Source: Fontibacter flavus (GTDB taxonomy: Bacteria > Bacteroidota > Bacteroidia > Cytophagales > Cyclobacteriaceae). Taken from it: 52,772 bases of DNA. Location: positions 1-52,772 of the forward strand of contig NZ_JBHLWI010000039.1 in assembly GCF_042432905.1 (NCBI RefSeq), read 5' to 3'. A program made the translations under genes and the position numbers. Positions 33,459 to 41,011 of the stretch are shown here, in pieces. The notes below the pieces were generated by a model. The model did no database searches. It saw nothing but the letters and a program-made list of their open reading frames with translations, and was not told where the DNA came from. Numbering within the stretch: position 1 is the first letter of the stretch; each line of letters opens with the position of its first letter.

Positions 33459-35090
33459 TCATACATCCATCGGTTTTTCAATTTCTTTTTTTAAGCTTTT
33501 TGAGGCAAGCACGATTAACGAAACGGAGAGGATAAATAATAAAGCTGCAATAATGGCCAAGACATAGACCTCATTTTTAAAATTGTTCCAGGCAAATAGG
33601 CCAAGGGAAGTTAAGGTGACTGTGAACATAAAAAACATCGGAATGGTAACAAAGGTGGCATTGATTTTTTGCCTCAATAACCAAACAGCGATGGTGAGTA
33701 ATGCCAAGGCTGCCAGCAACTGATTGGCAGAACCAAAGATCGGCCATAAAGTGCTGAAGCTACCGGATGCTAAAAGCATCACTGATAAAATCACGACTAC
33801 TGTTGTAGAAAGATACCTGTTCTGGGAAATTGTCGCTCCCACAGGATGTTTGACATCTTCAAAATATTCCTGTAAGGTAAATCTTGCCAACCGTGTACAG
33901 GTATCCAAAGTGGTAAGGGCAAATGCGGAAACGGTCAATGCTACAAAACCAATCGCAAATTGCTCCGATATCCCTACCGATGAGATCATGTTCCCAAGAC
34001 CGGTAGCAAACAAAGGCACAGGCCCTTCTTCACCCAATCTGCCCAAATATTCTCCTCTGCTCAATACGATAACTGCGCCTACAGAGATAATGGCTAAGAA
34101 TGATTCGATCAACATTCCTCCAAATCCCACAATTTTTGCATCACTTTCCTTATCCAATTGCTTGGAAGTAGTACCGGAAGCCACCAAAGAATGAAAACCG
34201 CTAATGGCTCCACAGGCAATGGTCACAAATAGAACAGGGAATAAATACCCCAAATTATCTGCAGAGATATAGACTTGGGTATCCATCTTGATTTCCGGGT
34301 TGGCAATGAAAACACCGACTACTGCGGAGATGATCAATCCATAAAGCAAGAAGCTGTTCAGATAATCTCTCGGCTGAAGAAGCATGGAAACAGGAGTAAC
34401 AGAAGCAATAAAGGCATAAATCAATAAAATGTAAACCCAAATCTGATAATCCAGTTCAAAAGGAAGCTGCATTCCCAGATAGACAAAGTAATACATCAGG
34501 ACGACGCCGATTATGGAAATGATGACAAAAGAAGTCTTGCTGTTTCCTATAATCCTACTCACCAAGCCAAATGCTACTGCCAATATGATAAACAAAATAG
34601 AAGCGGAAGCCACACCTGCGTTGTTCACAAAAGTCTTGGCGATGATATCTGCAAATACCCCAATGATTAAAATCAGAGTAGAAAAGCTAAAGAGTATAAA
34701 CAGCTGTTTGCCTTGCTGGCCAATATTCTTCTGAATGATCACGCCAATGGATTTTCCCTGATTTCTCAATGAGGCAGCCATGCTACCCAGGTCATGTACA
34801 GCTCCGAAAAATATTCCACCCAACAAAATCCAGATCACAGCCGGAATCCATCCAAATGTTACGGCAATAATGGGCCCTACGATTGGGCCTGCACCCGCAA
34901 TAGAGGCAAAATGATGCCCCAGTACCACAATAGGCTTGCTTGGGACATAATCTATACCGTCCTTAAAAGTATGGGAAGGCGCTTTTCGTTTGTCTGATAA
35001 CCCGAATTTTTTGTAGACAAAATTCCCATAAGTGAAGTAGGCCGCAATAAGAATTATTCCTGAAACTAAGAGAAGAGCAGTTAGGGTCAT
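33459..35090 (-). CDS. cstA: Carbon starvation protein CstA family (peptide/pyruvate transporter)
   Basis: A 543-residue inner-membrane protein with about 15 membrane segments. CstA-family signatures are clear near the N-terminus: VPSKPIVVLGHHFASIAGAG, then PIVGPIIAVTFGWIPAVIWI and GAVHDLGSM. Further conserved text includes ACGAISGFHSLVASGTTSKQ and LTTLDTCTRLARFTLQEYF. In enterobacteria, family members carry peptides or pyruvate on carbon starvation; the substrate here is not determined. It is somewhat shorter than E. coli CstA (about 700 residues) but typical of the short Bacteroidota form. It is a single gene with its own upstream region. Confidence 0.93.
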   Translation of the reverse strand: MTLTALLLVSGIILIAAYFTYGNFVYKKFGLSDKRKAPSHTFKDGIDYVPSKPIVVLGHHFASIAGAGPIVGPIIAVTFGWIPAVIWILLGGIFFGAVHDLGSMAASLRNQGKSIGVIIQKNIGQQGKQLFILFSFSTLILIIGVFADIIAKTFVNNAGVASASILFIILAVAFGLVSRIIGNSKTSFVIISIIGVVLMYYFVYLGMQLPFELDYQIWVYILLIYAFIASVTPVSMLLQPRDYLNSFLLYGLIISAVVGVFIANPEIKMDTQVYISADNLGYLFPVLFVTIACGAISGFHSLVASGTTSKQLDKESDAKIVGFGGMLIESFLAIISVGAVIVLSRGEYLGRLGEEGPVPLFATGLGNMISSVGISEQFAIGFVALTVSAFALTTLDTCTRLARFTLQEYFEDVKHPVGATISQNRYLSTTVVVILSVMLLASGSFSTLWPIFGSANQLLAALALLTIAVWLLRQKINATFVTIPMFFMFTVTLTSLGLFAWNNFKNEVYVLAIIAALLFILSVSLIVLASKSLKKEIEKPMDV

Positions 35091-35501
35091 ATAATTGAAT
35101 AATAGGATTTTGGGTTTTATTTGATCATTAGCTTACCAAGGTCGAAATCTCATAAGACCCCGAAGGCAAGATTTTGTACATGTCACAGTTAAAGTTTAAA
35201 GTGAATATATTTTCTTTTATTCAAAAGGAGCTAATACTATATTTTGTGCTACAGACAGCTGGATGAATTTCCTGCAATTTGCAGAAATTACAGACTATTA
35301 TTTCCTAATAGGGGCAAAATTTATGATGAAATAATAAACAGATGAGAATAGCAGCAATATTTTAATAAGGGCTAAACAATGATTTCACCACTAAAAGGTT
35401 TATGAAATGTACGGCTTGCCAGTCCTTAAATTTTATTTAATGGATAATACCTATAAATTTGTAGTCCCTGAAATGGAAATTTCGGAACTAAACATTTTCA
35501 T
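35091..35501. other. Divergent intergenic region between cstA and accD
   Basis: About 410 bp without a convincing gene. It holds a dyad (TTTCCTGCA / TGCAGAAA near 35272-35290) and an accD-proximal TAAATTTG. A 71-codon plus-strand frame overlapping the start of accD has no support. Confidence 0.5.
35454..35461 (+). promoter_or_regulatory. Candidate -7 element of accD
   Basis: TAAATTTG fits TAnnTTTG exactly, 40 bases before the accD ATG. No convincing TTG at the expected distance was found. Confidence 0.4.
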
Positions 35502-36344
35502 ATGGCTTGGTTTAAAAGAACAGACAAAGGAATCAAAACATCCACTGAGGAGAAGAAAGACGCTCCTGATGGGTTATGGTTCAAAACACCCAAAGGGAAT
35601 ATCATTCACACCCGTGAATTGAAAAACAATTCATACGTCTGCCCGGACGATGATTACCATGTCAAAATAGGATCAAAAGAATACTTTGAAATTCTTTTTG
35701 ACGAGAACAAATTCAAGGAACTTGACGCCAACATGAAGTCAGGAGATCCTTTGAAGTTTGTGGACTCCAAACCATACACCTCAAGAATTGAACAAACCAT
35801 CAATAAATCTGAACTGAATGATGCAGTACGCAGCGCAGTTGGTAAAATGAACGGTCTTGAAGTTGTGGTGGCCTGTATGGACTTCAGTTTCATAGGTGGA
35901 TCCATGGGTTCAGTAGTTGGGGAAAAAATAGCAAGAGCAATTGATTATTCCCTGAAACACAAAATCCCTTTCCTAATGATTTCAAAATCAGGTGGTGCAA
36001 GGATGATGGAAGCTGGCTTCAGCTTGATGCAAATGGCCAAAACTTCTGCCAAACTGGCCCTTTTGGACAAAGCTGGAATACCTTACATTTCTTTGTTGAC
36101 GGATCCCACTACTGGCGGTGTTACAGCTTCCTATGCCATGTTGGGAGATTTCAATATTGCTGAACCTGGTGCGCTGATTGGTTTTGCCGGTCCAAGAGTA
36201 ATCCGTGAGACCATCGGTAAAGATTTGCCTAAAGGTTTTCAAAGTTCTGAGTTTGTTCTTGAACACGGTTTTCTTGATTTTATCATCGATAGGAGGCAGT
36301 TGAAAAACAGATTGACAACTTTGCTGAAACTTCTCAACAATTAA
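35502..36344 (+). CDS. accD: Acetyl-CoA carboxylase carboxyltransferase subunit beta
   Basis: A 280-residue AccD that, with AccA, transfers carboxyl from biotin to acetyl-CoA to make malonyl-CoA. The crotonase-type core is clear: VVVACMDFSFIGGSMGSVVG, FLMISKSGGARMMEAGFSLM, LTDPTTGGVTASYAMLGD and LIGFAGPRVIRETIG. At the N-terminus, where many AccD proteins have a four-Cys zinc ribbon, the sequence reads LWFKTPKGNIIHTRELKNNS followed by YVCPDDDYHV, so only one Cys remains. Similar loss is known in other Bacteroidota AccD proteins. AccA is not nearby. Confidence 0.95.
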   Translation: MAWFKRTDKGIKTSTEEKKDAPDGLWFKTPKGNIIHTRELKNNSYVCPDDDYHVKIGSKEYFEILFDENKFKELDANMKSGDPLKFVDSKPYTSRIEQTINKSELNDAVRSAVGKMNGLEVVVACMDFSFIGGSMGSVVGEKIARAIDYSLKHKIPFLMISKSGGARMMEAGFSLMQMAKTSAKLALLDKAGIPYISLLTDPTTGGVTASYAMLGDFNIAEPGALIGFAGPRVIRETIGKDLPKGFQSSEFVLEHGFLDFIIDRRQLKNRLTTLLKLLNN

Positions 36345-36422
36345 CCGTATTAATCGTTATTAGTGCAATTGATAATTGGTTAAAATAAAGAGGAATAATA
36401 GCCGATTTTATCGATTTATAAA

Positions 36423-36430
36423 TATATTTG
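36423..36430 (+). promoter_or_regulatory. Candidate -7 element of nqrF
   Basis: TATATTTG matches TAnnTTTG, 53 bases before the nqrF ATG. Confidence 0.45.
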
Positions 36431-36483
36431 TGTGCCCTAACAAGGTCGGAATACTGAAAATTAAAAGTAAAATTTAATATTAA

Positions 36484-37779
36484 ATGGGTTCAGTAATTAT
36501 CACTTCAATAGTAGCATTTACTCTGATTATATTGCTACTGGTTTTTATCTTGTTGTTTGCCCAGTCGAAATTGGTATCATCAGGTGATGTGAAAATCGTC
36601 ATCAATGGTGAAAAAACCCTCGTAACTTCTGCGGGGTCCACCCTCTTGAGTACTCTAGGTAACAACAAAATCTTCCTTCCTTCTGCCTGTGGTGGCGGTG
36701 GTACTTGCGCTATGTGTAAGTGCGTCATCGAAGATGGTGGAGGGGAAGTTCTTCCTACAGAAGAAGGTCACCTTAGCCGTGCAGAGAAGCAAGGTAATGT
36801 AAGACTTTCCTGTCAGGTGAAAGTAAAACAGGATATGCACATCAGAATTCCTGAAGAAATCTTTGGTATTAAGAAATGGGATTGTGAAGTTATCTCCAAT
36901 TACAATGTTTCTACCTTTATCAAAGAATTCAAAGTGAAATTGCCGGAAGGTGAAACCCTTCACTTTGAATCAGGAGGATATATTCAGATTGATGTTCCTG
37001 CCATCACTGTAAACTTCAAGGAAATGGACATTACGCCACATCCAGAGTTGGGTCACCCTGCTGATGTTTACAAGAGTGATTGGGATAAGTTCGGACTTTG
37101 GGATTTGGTCATGAAAAATGACGAAGAACTCTTCAGAGCTTACTCAATGGCCAACCACCCTGCTGAAGGTAACATCGTGATGTTGACCATTCGTATCGCT
37201 ACTCCTCCATGGGATAGGGCTAACAACAAATGGATGGATGTCAACCCTGGTGTTTGTTCTTCTTATGTGTTCTCCCGTAAGCCAGGTGACAAAGTAACAA
37301 TATCTGGTCCTTATGGTGAATTCCATATCAATCCTACACAAAGAGAAATGATCTACATTGGTGGTGGTGCAGGTATGGCGCCTTTGAGATCACATATCTT
37401 CCATCTTTTCCATACTGAGAAAACAGACAGGAAAGTATCTTACTGGTATGGTGGTAGATCTAAGAAAGAACTCTTCTATGTACCTCACTTCAGAGATATC
37501 GAAAAAGATTTCCCGAATTTCAAATTCTACATTGGACTTTCTGAACCACTTCCGGAAGACAACTGGAATATCAAAAAGTCTTTGGATGATAATGGCGATG
37601 GTTATGTTGGATTTATCCACCAGGTATTGTTTGACAATTACCTGAAAAACCACCCTGAGCCAGATGAAATTGAATACTACCTATGCGGTCCTCCTTTGAT
37701 GAACGCGGCAGTGTTGAAACTTTTGGATGACATGGGTATTCCGAAAGAAAACATCAGATTTGACGACTTCGGTGGTTAA
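36484..37779 (+). CDS. nqrF: Na+-translocating NADH:quinone reductase subunit F
   Basis: A 431-residue NqrF, the NADH-oxidising entry subunit of the sodium pump Na+-NQR. One N-terminal membrane helix (residues 4-27) precedes a 2Fe-2S domain with C69, C75, C78 and C110 (CGGGGTCAMC and RLSC). A ferredoxin-reductase module follows: FAD-binding RAYSMANH, NAD-binding YIGGGAGMAPLRS, and C-terminal LCGPPLMNAAV. All electron-transfer motifs are intact. The other subunits nqrA-E, normally directly upstream, are not in this window; the gene stands alone between accD and an arginase-fold gene, with its own promoter candidate and terminator. Confidence 0.94.
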   Translation: MGSVIITSIVAFTLIILLLVFILLFAQSKLVSSGDVKIVINGEKTLVTSAGSTLLSTLGNNKIFLPSACGGGGTCAMCKCVIEDGGGEVLPTEEGHLSRAEKQGNVRLSCQVKVKQDMHIRIPEEIFGIKKWDCEVISNYNVSTFIKEFKVKLPEGETLHFESGGYIQIDVPAITVNFKEMDITPHPELGHPADVYKSDWDKFGLWDLVMKNDEELFRAYSMANHPAEGNIVMLTIRIATPPWDRANNKWMDVNPGVCSSYVFSRKPGDKVTISGPYGEFHINPTQREMIYIGGGAGMAPLRSHIFHLFHTEKTDRKVSYWYGGRSKKELFYVPHFRDIEKDFPNFKFYIGLSEPLPEDNWNIKKSLDDNGDGYVGFIHQVLFDNYLKNHPEPDEIEYYLCGPPLMNAAVLKLLDDMGIPKENIRFDDFGG

Positions 37780-37788
37780 TACATATTC

Positions 37789-37820
37789 AAGTCCCGCATT
37801 CGCGGGACTTTTTTATTTTT
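37789..37820 (+). terminator. Rho-independent terminator after nqrF
   Basis: AAGTCCCGC / GCGGGACTT stem with an ATTC loop, then a T-rich tail. Confidence 0.9.
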
Positions 37821-37866
37821 CTCCCGTTTTTTTATTTTATTTTTGACAATAGCTTAAATCCAATCT

Positions 37867-39018
37867 ATGAACCTCAAGTCTTTCTTTGATCCTATACCTG
37901 AATACCTGACCAATCAAACGTATTTGCACAACTCCTTTTTTAACTATATCCACTTCTATGGAGAAACATTTCCTGATATCAAAGGCGTCCAGATCGCACT
38001 GATTGGCTTGAGGGAAAAAAGAGGAATGCCCAAATCCGATACCATTGAAAGGGCTTCCTTAGAAATCCGTGAAAAATTATACCACCTCAAAAAAGGACAT
38101 GGGCTCTACAAGATTGTGGATTTGGGAGATCTGAAACTTGGAGAAACCAGGGATGAATCCATCAAATACCTTCAGAGTATTGGAGAATATCTGATCAAAA
38201 AACAAATTGTCCCCATATTTTTTGGAGGGACACATGACCTTGACTATGGTCAATATATGTCCTACGAAGGACTGAAGAAACTGGTGTCTATGGTGACTGT
38301 AGACTCCAAACTTGATATGGAAGATGAGGGGCACCCGCATGAAGTACATTCACAGGATATCATTTTGCACCAACCCAACTTTCTGTTCAGCTACAGCCAT
38401 CTGGCTTACCAAAGTTTCTTGGTAGATCAGGACGTGGTAAACGTGATGGAAAAACTTTATTTTGAACATGTCAGGTTAGGCAGCCTTCGAAGTAACTTCA
38501 AAGAGGTGGAGCCCATTATCAGAAATGCTGACCTGATCAGTATCGATGTATCTGCTATTCATTCTTCAGATGCTCCCGGTGCTGCAGAAGCTCAACCCTT
38601 TGGCCTGTCAGGAGAAGAAGCCTGTCAGATCTGTAGATTTGCCGGCATGAATGAAAAATTGTCCTCTATAGGCATCTATGGATATCAGCCATACTTCGAT
38701 GACAACCGAAATAAAACTGCATCAATCATTGCCACTATGATGTGGTATTTTATTGAGGGCTTTTATGACCGGAAAGACAGCTTGTCCTTTAAAAGCAGCG
38801 ATTATATCAAATATACCGTATCTTTGGACACGAAACCTTCCATTTTGGTTTTTTACAAAAGTAAAAGAAGCGACAAATGGTGGATGGAGATCCCCCAATC
38901 GGACCAACATAAATTCGACAGGTCTACCATCATTCCTTGCAGCTATCAGGATTATCAATTGGCACAGTCCGGTGAAATTCCTGAAAGATGGATAAACGCA
39001 CAGCTTAAGCTTATGTAG
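37867..39018 (+). CDS. Arginase/formimidoylglutamase-fold protein with altered metal site
   Basis: A 383-residue protein of the ureohydrolase (arginase, agmatinase, formimidoylglutamase) fold. The family blocks are recognisable but changed: FFGGTHDLDYGQ carries the His ligand H123; TVDSKLDMEDE replaces the DAHxD motif, keeping D146 and D150 but with K148 where His is expected; SIDVSAIHSSDAPG replaces SxDxDxxDP, keeping D227 but with S229. Thus four of six usual manganese ligands remain. Similar divergent members occur in Bacteroidota and are often annotated as formimidoylglutamase, but no hut genes are nearby. Catalysis is doubtful. The cytochrome b5 gene starts directly after its stop codon. 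Confidence 0.8.
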   Translation: MNLKSFFDPIPEYLTNQTYLHNSFFNYIHFYGETFPDIKGVQIALIGLREKRGMPKSDTIERASLEIREKLYHLKKGHGLYKIVDLGDLKLGETRDESIKYLQSIGEYLIKKQIVPIFFGGTHDLDYGQYMSYEGLKKLVSMVTVDSKLDMEDEGHPHEVHSQDIILHQPNFLFSYSHLAYQSFLVDQDVVNVMEKLYFEHVRLGSLRSNFKEVEPIIRNADLISIDVSAIHSSDAPGAAEAQPFGLSGEEACQICRFAGMNEKLSSIGIYGYQPYFDDNRNKTASIIATMMWYFIEGFYDRKDSLSFKSSDYIKYTVSLDTKPSILVFYKSKRSDKWWMEIPQSDQHKFDRSTIIPCSYQDYQLAQSGEIPERWINAQLKLM

Positions 39019-39249
39019 ATGAAAACCTACAGCAGGCAACAACTTGCCCTCAGGAATGGGCAGGACAAACCCGAAATTTGGGTTGCTTACCAAGGAATAA
39101 TTTATGATGTGACCCAGTCCAGGCTTTGGAAAAATGGCAAACACTATGAGCATTGGGCAGGTCAGGACCTTACTGATGAATTACAGGATGCTCCCCATAC
39201 GGCCAATGTTTTTCTGAAATTTGAGAAGGTGGGAATTCTTACAAACTAG
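39019..39249 (+). CDS. Small cytochrome b5-domain protein
   Basis: A 76-residue protein made of a single cytochrome b5-like heme/steroid-binding domain, lacking signal peptide or membrane helix. The family pattern is visible: YSRQQLALRNGQDKPEIWVA, then YQGIIYDVTQSRLWKNGKHY and HWAGQDLTDELQDAPH. H42 or H45 and H60 are the candidate axial heme ligands. The spacing suits the short bacterial form, in which heme binding is not always proven. Its ATG directly follows the arginase-like stop, and the kinase gene begins 1 bp after its own stop, so these are co-transcribed. Confidence 0.85.
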   Translation: MKTYSRQQLALRNGQDKPEIWVAYQGIIYDVTQSRLWKNGKHYEHWAGQDLTDELQDAPHTANVFLKFEKVGILTN

Positions 39250-39250
39250 G

Positions 39251-40093
39251 ATGATACTTATTGCAGACAGTGGCGCCAGTAAAACCGATTGGCGTTTGAT
39301 TAGAAATACAGGAAAAATTGAACAGCACAGGGGAATTGGGTTTAACCCTAATTACCAAACTGCTGCTGAAATGGCCAGCGAGCTGCAGGATGAATTCTTA
39401 TTGGGTATCAGCCATGAAGTTGACACCATCTATTATTACGGGTCAGGATGTGGCACTCCCAAAAACAGGTTGCAAGTAGAAAAGGCATTGAGAAGTATTT
39501 TCAAAATTCAGGAGATCAATGTTGACCATGATATGATGGCGGCAGCACGGGCGACTTGTGGGCATGAAGCCGGTATTGCCTGTATCTTAGGCACGGGTTC
39601 TAATAGTTGTGATTATGATGGAGAAATCATTATTGACAAGAGGCCTGCACCTGGGTATATTTTAGGAGACGAAGGAGGAGGGGCCTATATCGGTAGAAAG
39701 TTTCTGGCTGACTTTATACATGAAGATATGCCGAATAAAATAAGGGAACAGATGTTGGATAGATTCCAATTGGATTATCAGACCATCATTGAAAATGTCT
39801 ATCAAAGACCTTTCCCTGGAAGATATATGGCAAGTTTTTGCCGTTTTATTTCAGAAAATAAAAGCGATCCCTATTGTTATATGCTTTATTACAACGCTTT
39901 TCAGGATTTCTTTAGAAAGCATGTCATGAAGTACAAAGATTACAAAAACAAACCGGTAAACTTTGTAGGGTCTATCGCTTTCTACAACAGTGATATTCTT
40001 AGAAATGCTGCCTTTGATGCTGAAATTCAAGTCAATTTGATTATAGAAAGCCCAATTGCCGGTTTAACCCTTTACCACCAAAAAATGCCATGA
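39251..40093 (+). CDS. BadF/BadG-type sugar kinase (N-acetylglucosamine/N-acetylmuramate kinase-like)
   Basis: A 280-residue kinase of the ASKHA fold. MILIADSGASKTDWRLIRNT is the N-terminal phosphate-binding motif; VDHDMMAAARATCGHEAGIA and CILGTGSNSCDYDGE form the sugar/phosphate loops; ILGDEGGGAYIGRKFLADF is the typical GlcNAc kinase segment. I start at ATG 39251, 1 bp after the previous stop; an upstream ATG at 39221 would overlap the cytochrome b5 gene. The 4-bp overlap with murQ (ATGA) suggests the substrate is a wall amino sugar (MurNAc or GlcNAc), but this is inference. Confidence 0.85.
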   Translation: MILIADSGASKTDWRLIRNTGKIEQHRGIGFNPNYQTAAEMASELQDEFLLGISHEVDTIYYYGSGCGTPKNRLQVEKALRSIFKIQEINVDHDMMAAARATCGHEAGIACILGTGSNSCDYDGEIIIDKRPAPGYILGDEGGGAYIGRKFLADFIHEDMPNKIREQMLDRFQLDYQTIIENVYQRPFPGRYMASFCRFISENKSDPYCYMLYYNAFQDFFRKHVMKYKDYKNKPVNFVGSIAFYNSDILRNAAFDAEIQVNLIIESPIAGLTLYHQKMP

Positions 40094-40899
40094 GTACTAC
40101 AGAGAGCAGCTCATTATACGACAATCTGGAGAAAATGGATGTGTTGTCCTTGCTCCAAAACATCAACAGAGAGGATAAAAAAGTAGCCTTAGCAGTTGAA
40201 GAAAAACTTCCTGCCATTCAGGGATTGGTAGAAATGATTGTTCCTAGAATGAATGAAGGGGGCAGACTATTTTACATAGGAGCCGGAACAAGTGGCAGAT
40301 TGGGAATTCTGGATGCCTCTGAATGCCCCCCGACCTATGGAGTGCCTTTTGATTGGGTAGTTGGCATTATTGCTGGGGGGGATACTGCTATTCGGAAGGC
40401 CGTTGAAAATGCAGAGGATGATGCAAATCAAGCTTGGCATGATATCCAACAATATGGCTTCAATAAGCATGATATCGTTATAGGAATTGCAGCTTCAGGT
40501 ACTACCCCTTATGTCATTGGTGGTGTCAAAGCTGCCAAGGAAGCTGGCCTTCTGACCGGATGCATTACCTGCAACCTTGGCACCCCACTTGCCGCTGCAG
40601 TAGATTGTCCCATCGAAGTGGTAGTGGGACCGGAATTTGTGACAGGAAGTACCAGGATGAAAGCAGGGACTGCTCAAAAACTTGTCCTGAATATGATCTC
40701 CACCACCACTATGATCAAATTGGGAAGGGTAAAAGGCAATAAAATGGTGGACATGCAGCTTTCCAATCAAAAATTGGTCAATAGAGGTACCAAAATGATC
40801 ATGGAGGCAACGGGTCTTGATGAAAAAGAAGCTCAGGCATATTTGATGCAACACGGATCCGTGCGGTCTGCAGTTGAAGCTTTCTTCAGTAAGAAATAA
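40090..40899 (+). CDS. murQ: N-acetylmuramic acid 6-phosphate etherase
   Basis: A 269-residue SIS-domain enzyme that removes D-lactate from MurNAc-6-phosphate to give GlcNAc-6-phosphate in peptidoglycan recycling. Clear signatures: GRLFYIGAGTSGRLGILDAS, ECPPTYG, IGIAASGTTPYVIGGVKAAK, EFVTGSTRMKAGTAQKLVLN, and the C-terminal helical tail with EATGLDEKEAQAYL. It is slightly shorter than E. coli MurQ (298). It overlaps the kinase gene by 4 bp; together they would carry out phosphorylation and lactyl-ether cleavage. Confidence 0.95.
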   Translation: MSTTESSSLYDNLEKMDVLSLLQNINREDKKVALAVEEKLPAIQGLVEMIVPRMNEGGRLFYIGAGTSGRLGILDASECPPTYGVPFDWVVGIIAGGDTAIRKAVENAEDDANQAWHDIQQYGFNKHDIVIGIAASGTTPYVIGGVKAAKEAGLLTGCITCNLGTPLAAAVDCPIEVVVGPEFVTGSTRMKAGTAQKLVLNMISTTTMIKLGRVKGNKMVDMQLSNQKLVNRGTKMIMEATGLDEKEAQAYLMQHGSVRSAVEAFFSKK

Positions 40900-40928
40900 G
40901 TAATCAAAGATATTCAAAATAGTTTCAC

Positions 40929-40936
40929 TATCTTTG
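40929..40936 (+). promoter_or_regulatory. Candidate -7 element upstream of the RluB-type gene
   Basis: TATCTTTG followed by CA, a strong Bacteroidota -7 form. The roughly 70-base leader contains two small hairpins: TCAGG/CCTGA (about 40952-40970) and CAGCA/TGCTG (40994-41007). Confidence 0.55.
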
Positions 40937-41011
40937 CATCCCTTTTAAGTTCAGGAACTTAGAACCTGATAAAAGGATAAAAACAAATCCCAGCAGAGAT
41001 GCTGCAATAAC

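Noticed and set aside
35407..35622. 71-codon plus-strand frame upstream of and overlapping accD
   Set aside because: It overlaps the accD start in another frame and contains the accD promoter candidate; no homology.
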